A DNA stretch of 64,000 bases. Source: UBA1723 sp045629285. Its GTDB lineage: Bacteria > Bacteroidota > Bacteroidia > Bacteroidales > Paludibacteraceae. Positions 9,043 through 16,950 of the stretch are shown here, in pieces (positions within the stretch are counted from its first letter, which is position 1; each line of letters begins with the position of its first letter). The position numbers and the translations under genes are program-made. A model generated the notes under the pieces. That model made no database searches, was not told the DNA's origin, and was given only the letters and a program-made list of their open reading frames with translations. The DNA lies in the NCBI GenBank assembly GCA_045629285.1, contig JAZQQY010000034.1:184459-248458 (forward strand). Direction: 5' to 3'.

Positions 9043-9540
9043 TTATTTCTTTTCTCCTTTAAATGACACCAACATAGCCATAGGCATTTTGCCATATTGT
9101 AGGCTGTATGTGATAGCTGCAGTGTTAGAAGAGACAACAACAGCGACATTGCTGAAAGTGTAAGCCTTGTCTGTTCCGTTCACATTGACACTTCCTGCGA
9201 TGCTCTCTGCTGTGGCAGTGTAGACATTGTTGGAAGCTGAGGCTTTAAGGTCGCAAGTAAGAGAAGGAAGAGCCATCGCACCCGAACCAGCTGATGGAGT
9301 GACAAGCTGGATAGTGTTGTCGTCGACCTTGTTGATTGTCATCACAACCTGAGTTGTGTCGCCGCTTCCCATAACAGTAAGGACATAATCGCCATTGTAT
9401 GAGCCCGCCATAGCATCTGCTACAGAAACAGTGGACGCTGGAGTGTTGTTGTCATCGTCGTCGTCGTCATCACAAGATGAAACACTCATTGTCATAGTGG
9501 CTGCGGCTATCATCATAGCCAAGAAATTTTTTGCTTTCAT
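9043..9540 (-). CDS. Calycin-like domain lipoprotein of the heme operon
   Basis: A 165-residue lipoprotein: signal peptide with lipobox (MSVSSC, lipidated Cys near 23), then an Asp-rich linker (DDDDDDD), then a small beta-rich domain of calycin-like type as often seen in Prevotella-like lipoproteins. It takes the place that the heme-binding HmuY has in Porphyromonas and Bacteroides, just before hmuR, so a surface or periplasmic heme-capture role is likely. I do not see clear HmuY sequence marks, so I do not give it that name. Confidence 0.72.
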   Translation of the reverse strand: MKAKNFLAMMIAAATMTMSVSSCDDDDDDDNNTPASTVSVADAMAGSYNGDYVLTVMGSGDTTQVVMTINKVDDNTIQLVTPSAGSGAMALPSLTCDLKASASNNVYTATAESIAGSVNVNGTDKAYTFSNVAVVVSSNTAAITYSLQYGKMPMAMLVSFKGEKK

Positions 9541-9551
9541 GAACTTTTTTG

Positions 9552-11120
9552 TTATTTATTTGATTTATATTTTTTGCCTTTTCTATATACGATATATCCG
9601 GATATTAAGATTAACGTCAGTAGAAGCCCGGAAAGGAATACAAAGAGAACCGAAACAACTGAACCTAAAAATGGTTCATAACAGCGTCCGACGTGTAGCT
9701 CAAGTGCAAAATTCCACAGTGACATTGGCTGATTCTTAAGTACTTCCGGCATCTCCACTTCAAATGGTTTTGTCCCTCCAATAGTTGGGTTTCCCCCATA
9801 TTCAAAAACTACAGGTTGACCTCCAGTCTCTTTTAAATCTTTGGAGTAACCAGTTACGGCATGTCCACCGAATGGAATACCTGACGTTTTGTTGTATGGC
9901 TCATTTGTAAACCAATCGATTACTTTTCCTGTGGATGGATTCCATTTAAATAGACCGCTAAAACTTCCCACCAACCAATTTTCGCCATCTGGAATAAAGA
10001 CATTCATTCCCATTGGGCTCACCTGTGGCTCTTTATCTGGCGCAATCGCTTCTGTTTGTGCATTATTTAGATTGCTGTCGACGTAATAGAATCCCTCACT
10101 TGTTGAAAGCAACCATTTTTGCAGATTGCCATCCCAACGTATCGCACGTAATTTGTCATGGAATACATTGTTGGATGCCATTGTTGATCCTGGTATTGGA
10201 GAGTGGTGTGTCATCACCAACGGAATCATGAATGGTGGACGAAGACACATGCCTGTGACGCTTAGAATTAGTGTCAATACAATAAGTCCCGCACCAAGAC
10301 GATTGTGCCACTTGAGTTGTGACTTCATCCAGCCTGCTTGCTTATGCTTCTTCTCTTTGCTTTTTGTTCGACCTATTGTGAAACGGAGAACAAAGAAAAT
10401 GATACCTGTCAGACACAGAACGATAAGTGCTATTCCCATAGCGTCAACCACAAGTCTGCCTATGATGCCAAATAGTTCGCCACTGTGTAGCATCCAGAAA
10501 GTCTTGAATAAGGTGGTCTGGTTGACATAACCTTGGGGCTTTTCCAGCTGATGCTCCACAAAATGATAGTCTGGAGCTACCGCTTCATATAAAGAGGAGC
10601 GAGTTATGACTACTACTGTGTCCGATCCTCGTAAGGCGACGTCGCTAATCCTTTCGTCATTGCCTGGCAGTTCAACTGTATTCCATCGATTTGATTCTAT
10701 ATTATAGATGTATGCCTCGAAAAGACCAGAGCAGAACATCGTGCCGTCGCCACAGATCACGATATTCGTGATTTTGCGATTGTCTATGCCTTCTGTGATG
10801 CCATCGTTGAAATCATTCCATACTGAGAAAGTGGAATCTGTTTTCCATATTCCAGCTTGTCCCCACATCAACAAGTTGTCGCCGTATGCGATAGTCCCTT
10901 TTACAATGGACTGATTCCAATTGTTGATATGATATGCTTTAGGTAGCCACCATCTCGAAACTTCACAACCAGAAAATATTTGGCGGTGGTTTAATATGAT
11001 ACCACTGATGCTGAATAATATAATAAATATTGAGAATAACAGCCCTGCCCATTTATGCCATCCTCTCCAAGTAATCTTCCGTCGCTCCTTACCACTTTCA
11101 ACAGCTCCATTATTAACCAT
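9552..11120 (-). CDS. PepSY-associated membrane protein (iron-regulated type)
   Basis: A 522-residue inner-membrane protein. The N-terminal helix (WHKWAGLLFSIFIILFSIS, about 21-43) has the KW/H start typical of PepSY-TM proteins. There are two central helices (about 225-250 and 275-300) and one at the C-terminus (about 490-512), with two periplasmic domains that look propeller-like (WKTDSTFSVWNDF). These proteins often accompany iron and siderophore receptors and may carry electrons or process ferric ligands. It is the first gene of the heme operon, 11 bases ahead of the lipoprotein gene, and follows a long leader. Confidence 0.82.
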   Translation of the reverse strand: MVNNGAVESGKERRKITWRGWHKWAGLLFSIFIILFSISGIILNHRQIFSGCEVSRWWLPKAYHINNWNQSIVKGTIAYGDNLLMWGQAGIWKTDSTFSVWNDFNDGITEGIDNRKITNIVICGDGTMFCSGLFEAYIYNIESNRWNTVELPGNDERISDVALRGSDTVVVITRSSLYEAVAPDYHFVEHQLEKPQGYVNQTTLFKTFWMLHSGELFGIIGRLVVDAMGIALIVLCLTGIIFFVLRFTIGRTKSKEKKHKQAGWMKSQLKWHNRLGAGLIVLTLILSVTGMCLRPPFMIPLVMTHHSPIPGSTMASNNVFHDKLRAIRWDGNLQKWLLSTSEGFYYVDSNLNNAQTEAIAPDKEPQVSPMGMNVFIPDGENWLVGSFSGLFKWNPSTGKVIDWFTNEPYNKTSGIPFGGHAVTGYSKDLKETGGQPVVFEYGGNPTIGGTKPFEVEMPEVLKNQPMSLWNFALELHVGRCYEPFLGSVVSVLFVFLSGLLLTLILISGYIVYRKGKKYKSNK

Positions 11121-11134
11121 CTTTTTTGTTTTTC

Positions 11135-11188
11135 TTAAACATTTCGACTATCCTCTTGTTTGCCCAAAGCTGTGATGTATTTTTTCAT
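11135..11188 (-). CDS. Possible 17-residue leader peptide ahead of the heme operon
   Basis: In the untranslated leader an ATG opens the short frame MKKYITALGKQEDSRNV and ends in TAA, 14 bases before the PepSY gene. Its codons run through one arm of the long inverted repeat, so translating it would open that stem. This makes a translation-sensitive switch conceivable. No homologue is known to me and chance is possible. Confidence 0.3.
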   Translation of the reverse strand: MKKYITALGKQEDSRNV

Positions 11189-11290
11189 AATCGGTTGTTC
11201 ATTAAACGTTGCTGTATTTATAAATCTGTTCTTTTTCTTTTATGGCAAAAACCAAACTTTCCTATCATCACAGTTTGCTTTGGGCGAACA
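11158..11290 (-). promoter_or_regulatory. Long-range stem-loop in the heme operon leader
   Basis: GTTTGCCCAAAGC-TGTGATG (11158-11177) is the inverse of CATCACA-GTTT-GCTTTGGGCGAAC (11267-11290), giving about 20 pairs with a 4-base bulge and an 89-base loop. It lies between the operon promoter (about 11352) and the first gene (11120). I recognise no known riboswitch core. A regulatory RNA fold responding to heme or iron is the natural guess. Confidence 0.6.
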
Positions 11291-11351
11291 AGTGAATAAT
11301 CATAAAACAACTAAAACTATTTACTGTCTAAACACCTCGTTTAAGACACTG

Positions 11352-11382
11352 CAAAGGTACGGGGAGTGTGAAAATGGGGCAA
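11352..11382 (-). promoter_or_regulatory. Bacteroidetes-type promoter of the heme operon
   Basis: On the minus strand TTGC, 19 bases, TACCTTTG matches the Bacteroidetes sigma consensus (TTTG, about 19, TAnnTTTG). Transcription would start near 11345 and leave a leader of about 225 bases. Confidence 0.72.
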
Positions 11383-11495
11383 TACCGAGAAAAGATGAAA
11401 AGGAATAGGCAAAATGTCTGGCATAAGGGGCTTGATACACAAAAAACGGCATGAAACGAGAGTTCCACGCCGTGAAAATGTAAAAATGAAGGTTT

Positions 11496-11924
11496 TTATT
11501 TTTCAATCATCATCCTGTAGCAGTTGGTATCCTTCCTCTGGAATCCCAAAGATTGATATAGGCAATTGGCTGCGACGCGTTTAGGATTAGACGTCAGATG
11601 AAGTTCAACCGGAGCAAACGATTTTGCCTGATCGATGATGTGTTGCACTAATTGTCTGCCAAGATGTTGCCCACGGTACGACGACGATACCACCACATCC
11701 TCCACAGATGCCTTTCGTCCAGTAGGGGAGTGGAAGATACAAAGAGAAGCGCAACCGATGATGTGGTCATCGTTGATGATGACGTAGAGGTTGCAATTCG
11801 CGTCGACTAACACATTCTGAAGATCATTTTCCGTGAAGACGACTCTTTCCGAAAGTTCAGCCATCAGCTGTTTGATCTCCCCAAACTGTGAAGGCGTATA
11901 TGATTTTAATTCTTGGATGAGCAT
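11496..11924 (-). CDS. GNAT family N-acetyltransferase
   Basis: A 142-residue single-domain acetyltransferase. The acetyl-CoA-binding core is clear: VEDVVVSSSYRGQHLGRQLV (about 74-93), with the R/QxxGxG/A-type loop RGQHLGR, followed by strand VELHLTS and CLYQSLGF near the end. It moves an acetyl group from acetyl-CoA to an amine; the substrate cannot be read from sequence. It resembles the glucosamine-phosphate N-acetyltransferase-like group but this is not secure. It is a single gene with a CATCTTTG promoter-like element near 11949-11956. Confidence 0.85.
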   Translation of the reverse strand: MLIQELKSYTPSQFGEIKQLMAELSERVVFTENDLQNVLVDANCNLYVIINDDHIIGCASLCIFHSPTGRKASVEDVVVSSSYRGQHLGRQLVQHIIDQAKSFAPVELHLTSNPKRVAANCLYQSLGFQRKDTNCYRMMIEK

Positions 11925-11992
11925 GGTTTGATAATATTAGAATAATCGCAAAGATGCGAATTTTTGTTGGATTTTTCTCTAACCTTCAATCT

Positions 11993-12034
11993 CTAAGCTC
12001 TAAGCTCTAAGCTTTAAGCTTTAAGCTTTAATCT
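11993..12034. repeat. Heptanucleotide tandem repeat, six copies
   Basis: Three CTAAGCT, two TTAAGCT and one TTAATCT follow one another without gaps. It is one of eight loci in the window with a 7-base period (see 17603, 20024, 25967, 43925, 55007, 55475, 63370). Confidence 0.9.
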
Positions 12035-12072
12035 CACATAGACATCATCTATATTCACATAGATAGAATCAG

Positions 12073-12103
12073 TTGGCGGGGAATAATTGTTGCTCTACCT
12101 TTG
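12073..12103 (+). promoter_or_regulatory. Promoter of the rubredoxin gene
   Basis: TTGG, 19 bases, TACCTTTG fits the Bacteroidetes promoter consensus and leads to the rubredoxin start at 12143 with a leader of about 30 bases. Confidence 0.65.
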
Positions 12104-12142
12104 TCGTGTCAAAAGAAAACAACAATTAATAAATTAATGCGT

Positions 12143-12325
12143 ATGGAAAAATTTGTTTGTGACGTTTGTGGTTGGGAGTATGAACCGGAGATTGGAGCTC
12201 CTGAGGTTGGAATTGCTCCCGGGACTCCTTGGAAAGATGTGCCGGATAGTTTTGAGTGCCCGTTTTGTGGAGTCGGCAAAGAACAGTTTTCAGAAATGAT
12301 TTCTTACGAGCAAAACGTAAGATGA
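12143..12325 (+). CDS. Rubredoxin
   Basis: A 60-residue iron protein. The two knuckles CDVCGW (6-11) and CPFCGVG hold one iron in a Cys4 site, and EIGAPEVGIAPGTPWKDVP is the classic rubredoxin core. It carries single electrons in the cytosol, often to oxygen- or peroxide-reducing enzymes in anaerobes. The start is set at MEKFVC, the family N-terminus; upstream in-frame Met codons would lie at or beyond the promoter. Its stop overlaps an ATG of the next gene (ATGA at 12322-12325), which points to coupled translation. Confidence 0.95.
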   Translation: MEKFVCDVCGWEYEPEIGAPEVGIAPGTPWKDVPDSFECPFCGVGKEQFSEMISYEQNVR

Positions 12326-12348
12326 TGGTAAATCAAATAAGAAATACT

Positions 12349-12933
12349 ATGAGAAGTATATCGACATTACACCTCCAGTATGCTCACCGTTTTTACAAGT
12401 TTAAGGGTGAGGCTCAGTATTTGCATGGCCACACAGGTACTTTGACAATCGAGGTGGAGGAGCCAATCAACGAAGGTGTTAACATGGCATATCCATGCAA
12501 CGAAATCAAAAAAGTGGCATGGAGTGTGCTGAAGAATTTCGACCATGCTCTTATTCTTCGTGAGGATGATCCGCTTCTACCGGCAATTCTTGGTGTGTAT
12601 GAGCAGATGGGAATAAGGAATGGAGCTCCCCAAAACAAGATGAAGGGTGAGGCTTTCCACACTGAGCTGGCTCAGGCGTTTCCTGATTGCAGACTGGTGG
12701 TCACCAAGGAGACCATGACTGTGGAGGGAATGATAAAAATCGTCTACGATTTGCTTAAAGACAAACTAAACATTGTTAAACTGACATTCGTGAGCGGCGA
12801 CAACACAGCATCGGAGGAATTCCCGTCGCATATCAGCATCGACCGTTGCCCTTGTTGCGGCGTCGCATTAAATGATAGTGGAGTATGCCCCAAATGTGGA
12901 TATAAGAAAGTTAGCGATCATCCTTACTTCTAA
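12349..12933 (+). CDS. QueD/PTPS-like protein with C-terminal zinc ribbon
   Basis: About 194 residues. The PTPS/QueD fold is shown by the zinc ligands in YAHRFYKFKGEAQYLHGHTG and by the NFDHALIL motif. In QueD a catalytic Cys sits four residues before HGH; here that place is Ala (preceded by Glu), so the normal nucleophile is absent. The C-terminus adds a Cys4 ribbon, CPCCG and CPKCGY, not usual for QueD. It may be a divergent pterin or 7-deazaguanine enzyme, or have another task. Starts at 12322 (overlapping the rubredoxin stop) or 12349 are both possible; the latter gives the shorter family-like N-terminus. Confidence 0.75.
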   Translation: MRSISTLHLQYAHRFYKFKGEAQYLHGHTGTLTIEVEEPINEGVNMAYPCNEIKKVAWSVLKNFDHALILREDDPLLPAILGVYEQMGIRNGAPQNKMKGEAFHTELAQAFPDCRLVVTKETMTVEGMIKIVYDLLKDKLNIVKLTFVSGDNTASEEFPSHISIDRCPCCGVALNDSGVCPKCGYKKVSDHPYF

Positions 12934-13011
12934 TTTTAGGCTGTTTCAGCAATAGTGTTTCTAAATGAGTCAACCGTTTTCTGTGCAGTATGGAAAGCGG
13001 TTGATTTTTTC

Positions 13012-13019
13012 TATCTTTG
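13012..13019 (+). promoter_or_regulatory. Minus-7 box of the oxyR gene
   Basis: TATCTTTG, followed by C, lies 26 bases before the oxyR start and matches the Bacteroidetes TAnnTTTG element. The upstream TTTG box is not clear. Confidence 0.55.
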
Positions 13020-13044
13020 CAACGTCGAACCAACGATCTAAAAT

Positions 13045-13965
13045 ATGAACCTACAACAGATTAGATATATATTAGCTGTAAACCAGTATCGCAGTTTTGC
13101 CAAGGCTGCGGAAGCTTGTAACGTCACCCAGCCCACGTTGAGCGCGATGATTGTCAAATTGGAAGAAGAGTTGGATGTGCGAATCTTCGACCGTACACAT
13201 AAGGTGGTGACAAGTGCCGGACAAAAGATAATTAGTCAGGCAGAAAAGGCACTTCTGGAGATTGATAAAATCAATGAGATTGTTTTGGAGGACAAGGGTA
13301 AGATTGGTGGTGATTTCTCACTTTCGGTCGGTCCGACTATCGCTCCATATATATTACCCAAGTTTATCAGGCATTATCGAAAGAAATACCCGTTGGTGAA
13401 TTTGTCAATCAACGAGTTGAAAGTCGACTATATGCTTGATGCCTTGCGGCATGGGGAAATGGATGCTGGTATAGCTATTTCAGATAATGTAGTCGACGGT
13501 ATACTTGAGATTCCTCTCTATACAGAACGCTTTTTCGTCTACTTGGCAGAAAATTGTTGGAGAAAATTGCCTGTATTCAATCCGGAGAATCTGGAAAATG
13601 AGGATATGTGGATCATGAAAGATGCACAGTGTCTGCGAGACAGCGCCTTTTCTTTTCATAAGGAAAACGGTAAAGGCAACCATATCTATGAAGCCGGAAG
13701 TATTGAAACCTTGATTCGTATTATCGATGAGAATGGAGGCTACACCATCATTCCAGAGATGCATTTGCCATTCCTTTGTGAAAAGCAGAGACAGAATGTC
13801 CGACGTATAGATGGCGATTATCTGTCGCAACGTCGAGTGTCATTATATATTAAGGAGGATTATATCCGACAGCGAATGCTCAACACTATCACCGACACAT
13901 TGAAAGCGTTTATGCCTAAAGAGATGATGAGTGAGAGCATAATGAAATATGGAATCAGGTTGTGA
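13045..13965 (+). CDS. oxyR: OxyR-type LysR family regulator
   Basis: A 306-residue LysR regulator. The N-terminal helix-turn-helix (MNLQQIRYILAV..., about 1-60) and the effector domain resemble OxyR, the peroxide sensor that turns on catalase and alkyl-hydroperoxide genes. The sensing cysteine is present in QCLRDSAFSF (Cys196). In E. coli OxyR the partner Cys sits nine residues later (C199/C208); here that place is His205. If the gene is a true OxyR, it cannot form the standard disulfide and may signal by sulfenic acid or another thiol change. No peroxide-defence gene lies next to it. Confidence 0.82.
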   Translation: MNLQQIRYILAVNQYRSFAKAAEACNVTQPTLSAMIVKLEEELDVRIFDRTHKVVTSAGQKIISQAEKALLEIDKINEIVLEDKGKIGGDFSLSVGPTIAPYILPKFIRHYRKKYPLVNLSINELKVDYMLDALRHGEMDAGIAISDNVVDGILEIPLYTERFFVYLAENCWRKLPVFNPENLENEDMWIMKDAQCLRDSAFSFHKENGKGNHIYEAGSIETLIRIIDENGGYTIIPEMHLPFLCEKQRQNVRRIDGDYLSQRRVSLYIKEDYIRQRMLNTITDTLKAFMPKEMMSESIMKYGIRL

Positions 13966-13979
13966 GAGGGAATAAATGG

Positions 13980-14132
13980 TTATTTCTCAATCTCCTCCAC
14001 AAATTCCTTAGGCAGAATGACATTCTCCATATTGATTGCAATTCTATTCATATTCTCAACAGCAAAACTGTTGAGAACGGTAGAATCAGGATGGTTACAG
14101 TCCCAAGCGATTTTGTCGCTTGATGATATTTT
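13980..14132 (-). pseudogene. In-frame 50-codon tail after the amber stop of the RAYT-like gene
   Basis: After the TAG stop of the upstream transposase-like gene the same frame stays open for 50 codons (SSSDKIAWDCNHPDSTVL near the start, LPKEFVEEIEK at the end) and then meets TAA. It reads like protein, so the gene may once have been longer and lost its end to one nonsense change, or may be read through. Chance is not excluded. Confidence 0.3.
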
Positions 14133-15101
14133 CTATTTATTATCTGCAATTTTTTCTGCCATTGCATTTAGCACCAAGCATTGATCTCTGGTGATTCCTT
14201 TCTTTACCATATTGAATTCCCAAGGGCTTATTTGTAGAAGTACGCCTTCTGCACATGCATCAAAACTTTCTCCGTAAGGTTTATACATTTTGGGAAATCC
14301 ATTTTCGCGTAGAAGAATGATGCGATAGCCTCTATTCATGGCTTCACGCATTACCTCTTTCTCTTTTGGTGATATTGCTGCACTTACAAGTACACCTCCT
14401 CGTTCTCCACAATCCATCCATTCTTTACGTAGACGCTCGTTTTCTTCTTCTGTGTAGTGACGGTGCACGATAACTGCCATCTTATCTGGAATGTCGAGCA
14501 AAAATTGGTTGCCTACTATTTGACATTTCTTTTCTGCCACATCCATGTCGTGAAGTACAGTGAACAGTTCTGGATTATTCCTTTTTATAAATAGTCGGCG
14601 AGGATTATCATTTAGATAAGCCTTCCAATTGTCAAGTTGACCTTCGTGCATTAGAATCTTGTCGTTGTACCCTGGTTCAAAAAGACCTTTTCTAGGAGGT
14701 TCTGTCATGTTGTAGATTTTCCAATAGGCGTTGTTACAACCTGATTTGAACCCTGCTATCACCTTGCCAAGATGCTTGTCTTTAGGCATGTCCTCATTCA
14801 CTCTCACTATCATGTGGATATGGTCTGGCATAATACACACTTTCCATACATCCACCGTCGGATAAAACTGATGAATCTTTTTTATTTCCTCGTTGAGAAT
14901 AATAGATCCAAGTTCAGATTCTTCGACTATAGCTTCAGTCTCCCCTTTCAATACACCAAGTAAAGGAATACGGCCGTCAACCACAAGTGTCAACATATAT
15001 GTTCCTTTTCTATGGTAGTCATGCCAAGAACATCTGCGTTTCATGTTGTGCTTTATGTCTTGTACTGTTATGCCTTTTGCTATGGCTTCTTCACGATTCA
15101 T
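14133..15101 (-). CDS. RAYT-like HUH transposase (Y1_Tnp domain)
   Basis: A 322-residue protein with a Y1 (IS200/TnpA-like) domain at about 25-160. The HUH metal motif is visible in IMPDHIHMIVRV and the candidate nucleophile tyrosine in FKSGCNNAYWKIY. The C-terminal half (about 190-322) is an extra domain with NRGYRIILLRENGFPKMYK. Single-copy proteins of this kind without IS ends are REP-associated tyrosine transposases, which nick single-stranded DNA at short palindromes. Many small palindromes occur in this window. Its frame ends in TAG with an open tail behind. Confidence 0.78.
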   Translation of the reverse strand: MNREEAIAKGITVQDIKHNMKRRCSWHDYHRKGTYMLTLVVDGRIPLLGVLKGETEAIVEESELGSIILNEEIKKIHQFYPTVDVWKVCIMPDHIHMIVRVNEDMPKDKHLGKVIAGFKSGCNNAYWKIYNMTEPPRKGLFEPGYNDKILMHEGQLDNWKAYLNDNPRRLFIKRNNPELFTVLHDMDVAEKKCQIVGNQFLLDIPDKMAVIVHRHYTEEENERLRKEWMDCGERGGVLVSAAISPKEKEVMREAMNRGYRIILLRENGFPKMYKPYGESFDACAEGVLLQISPWEFNMVKKGITRDQCLVLNAMAEKIADNK

Positions 15102-15125
15102 GGCATTTAGACTTAGTCATAGACT

Positions 15126-16778
15126 TTATTTCTTCTTCTTCGCCATCATCGCCTTCTTCTTCGCCAATTTAGCTGCTTTAGCTGCTGCGGCTGCCTCTGC
15201 GGCTGCTTTCTCTGCCTCTTCCGCCTTCAAGACGTTGATCTTGTCTTCAAGTGGATCGAAGTAGTATTCTACAGCCTGGAACATACATGCCTTACATGCT
15301 GATGCCTCGATCTCCTTTTTTAGCTGCTCTGCGATCGGTTCCTTCTCTTTGGGATCACCTTCAAGCAAAGCTTCGCACTTGCTCTTGTATACCTTGTCGA
15401 AGTAAGCCTCCTCGTAACGGTCTTTTAGATCGGATACATTTGTCTCCCACTTTGTGTCCTCGACCAAAGCTTCTGCATTATTGATTGCGTTGAAGTTTGC
15501 AATGACTTTCTGAGTCGACGAAATAGTGTCCGCATCTTTCTCCATGACCATCACTGTGACAAGTTTCTCGATCTTTTCAAGCTCTTTGCCATCTTTCAAA
15601 CTTGCTTTTGCTGCCGACTGAACGTCGTTGTAGTGAGTCTTGAATGTGTTCTCATATAGAAACTCCTTCTTCAAGTTTTTCATCATGATCTTGTTAAGAA
15701 GTTCAGAATAGTTGTAGATGATAGACGATGGGTTGATGTTTGTCATACCCTTAGCCTTGTTCTCCTTATAACTCTTTACTTCTTTGTCGAAAGCGATATA
15801 ATCCTTTAAAAGACCGTTCAAGTCATCTTCCTGAGTGAAGACATCGTCGCTGATAAGTTTCGATGCATATAGGCTACGTGTCTTTACAACTCTGTCGTTT
15901 ACGTACGACTCACTGATCTGGTTTGTCTTGCGGACATTTGGTTTGTGAGTGCTCTTGTAGTTGACAGCCACGATGATCGGAGCTGTCTTATTGGCAACGT
16001 TCTTTCTGATAGTTGCATAATCTACATTAGCATTGTCGTCGACACACTTCTTCAAAGCTGCACTAGAGAAATTGCGCTCGATATCCTGGTTGCTTGGAGC
16101 AAACTGGTAAAGGCAGATAGAGTAGACCTTTCTGTCGACATCAAGCTCGTTGAAAAGCGAAACTGTAGAATTGAACACATACTGGCGCTCCTTCATTTTG
16201 CTTTCAAGAAGCTTTCCAAATTCGCCTGACACTTTGTTCATAGCAGAGTAGTCGTTGCTTACCTTGCCGACGTTGGCAAGCTGGCGGCAAACGAAATCAG
16301 TGATACTCTGCGGCTGCTCCACGTTGATCGCTTCAGCGTAGAATTTCATGTCTACTGGGTTTGTGCCGAAAGTGTTAAGCGGAAGATTATCTGCGATTCT
16401 GATCTTGCCCTGAGTATTAGCCTTGTTGACAGACAACTCTTTGTTGACAAGATCCACTGTCAAATTATATAGAGGATATCTCACATCCTGAGCGACTGTA
16501 GTGCTGGTCATCTGACCTGAGATGAAGACATTCTTTATCTTATCCTTCTCCTTACGTCCTGGGTAGATAGTCTCAAGTTGACCTTTGAAAGCCTCTGGAT
16601 TAAGGATGTAAAGGTCGGTAGTCAGCATAAGCCAACCGTCTTCAGCAGAAAACTTTTGTTCGCCCTTGATTTCTCCGATTTGTTCGCATTTTAGAGTTAG
16701 TTGCTGATTTTGTGCGTTAGAAACGAAAGCACAGAAGATATATGATAGGGCAACGATAGCTCTCTTTATTTTCTTCAT
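15126..16778 (-). CDS. Secreted protein of unknown function with Ala/Lys-rich tail
   Basis: A 550-residue protein with a clear signal peptide (IVALSYIFCAFVSNAQ, cut near 23). The bulk (about 25-500) is soluble and rich in Lys, Asn and Asp; I recognise no domain. The last 40 residues are a charged helix of EKAAAEAAAAAKAAKLAKKK type, probably a coiled coil or nucleic-acid/surface-binding tail. It is transcribed away from the next secreted protein gene. It may be periplasmic, given the N-terminal signal and no sorting domain. Confidence 0.75.
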   Translation of the reverse strand: MKKIKRAIVALSYIFCAFVSNAQNQQLTLKCEQIGEIKGEQKFSAEDGWLMLTTDLYILNPEAFKGQLETIYPGRKEKDKIKNVFISGQMTSTTVAQDVRYPLYNLTVDLVNKELSVNKANTQGKIRIADNLPLNTFGTNPVDMKFYAEAINVEQPQSITDFVCRQLANVGKVSNDYSAMNKVSGEFGKLLESKMKERQYVFNSTVSLFNELDVDRKVYSICLYQFAPSNQDIERNFSSAALKKCVDDNANVDYATIRKNVANKTAPIIVAVNYKSTHKPNVRKTNQISESYVNDRVVKTRSLYASKLISDDVFTQEDDLNGLLKDYIAFDKEVKSYKENKAKGMTNINPSSIIYNYSELLNKIMMKNLKKEFLYENTFKTHYNDVQSAAKASLKDGKELEKIEKLVTVMVMEKDADTISSTQKVIANFNAINNAEALVEDTKWETNVSDLKDRYEEAYFDKVYKSKCEALLEGDPKEKEPIAEQLKKEIEASACKACMFQAVEYYFDPLEDKINVLKAEEAEKAAAEAAAAAKAAKLAKKKAMMAKKKK

Positions 16779-16950
16779 TTTTGTAGTTTTTTGAAATTAT
16801 ACTATAGTAAGTTCTTTGTTTTCAACAAAAATAAGAATTAAAAGTGAAATGATATAATAAATGGAATAATAATTAATCGCAGGAGGGTGGGCATTTATAA
16901 AAAAATAGTTTTCTATATTTGCCATTATCTCTTCACATCACAATTTGATT

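Noticed and set aside
9043..9540. HmuY heme-binding lipoprotein
   Set aside because: Position fits, but the sequence looks calycin-like and lacks recognisable HmuY blocks, so the name was not given.
11946..12060. Leader RNA of the rubredoxin gene
   Set aside because: The heptad repeat and AT-rich stretch lie upstream of the likely start site, so they are not transcribed with it.
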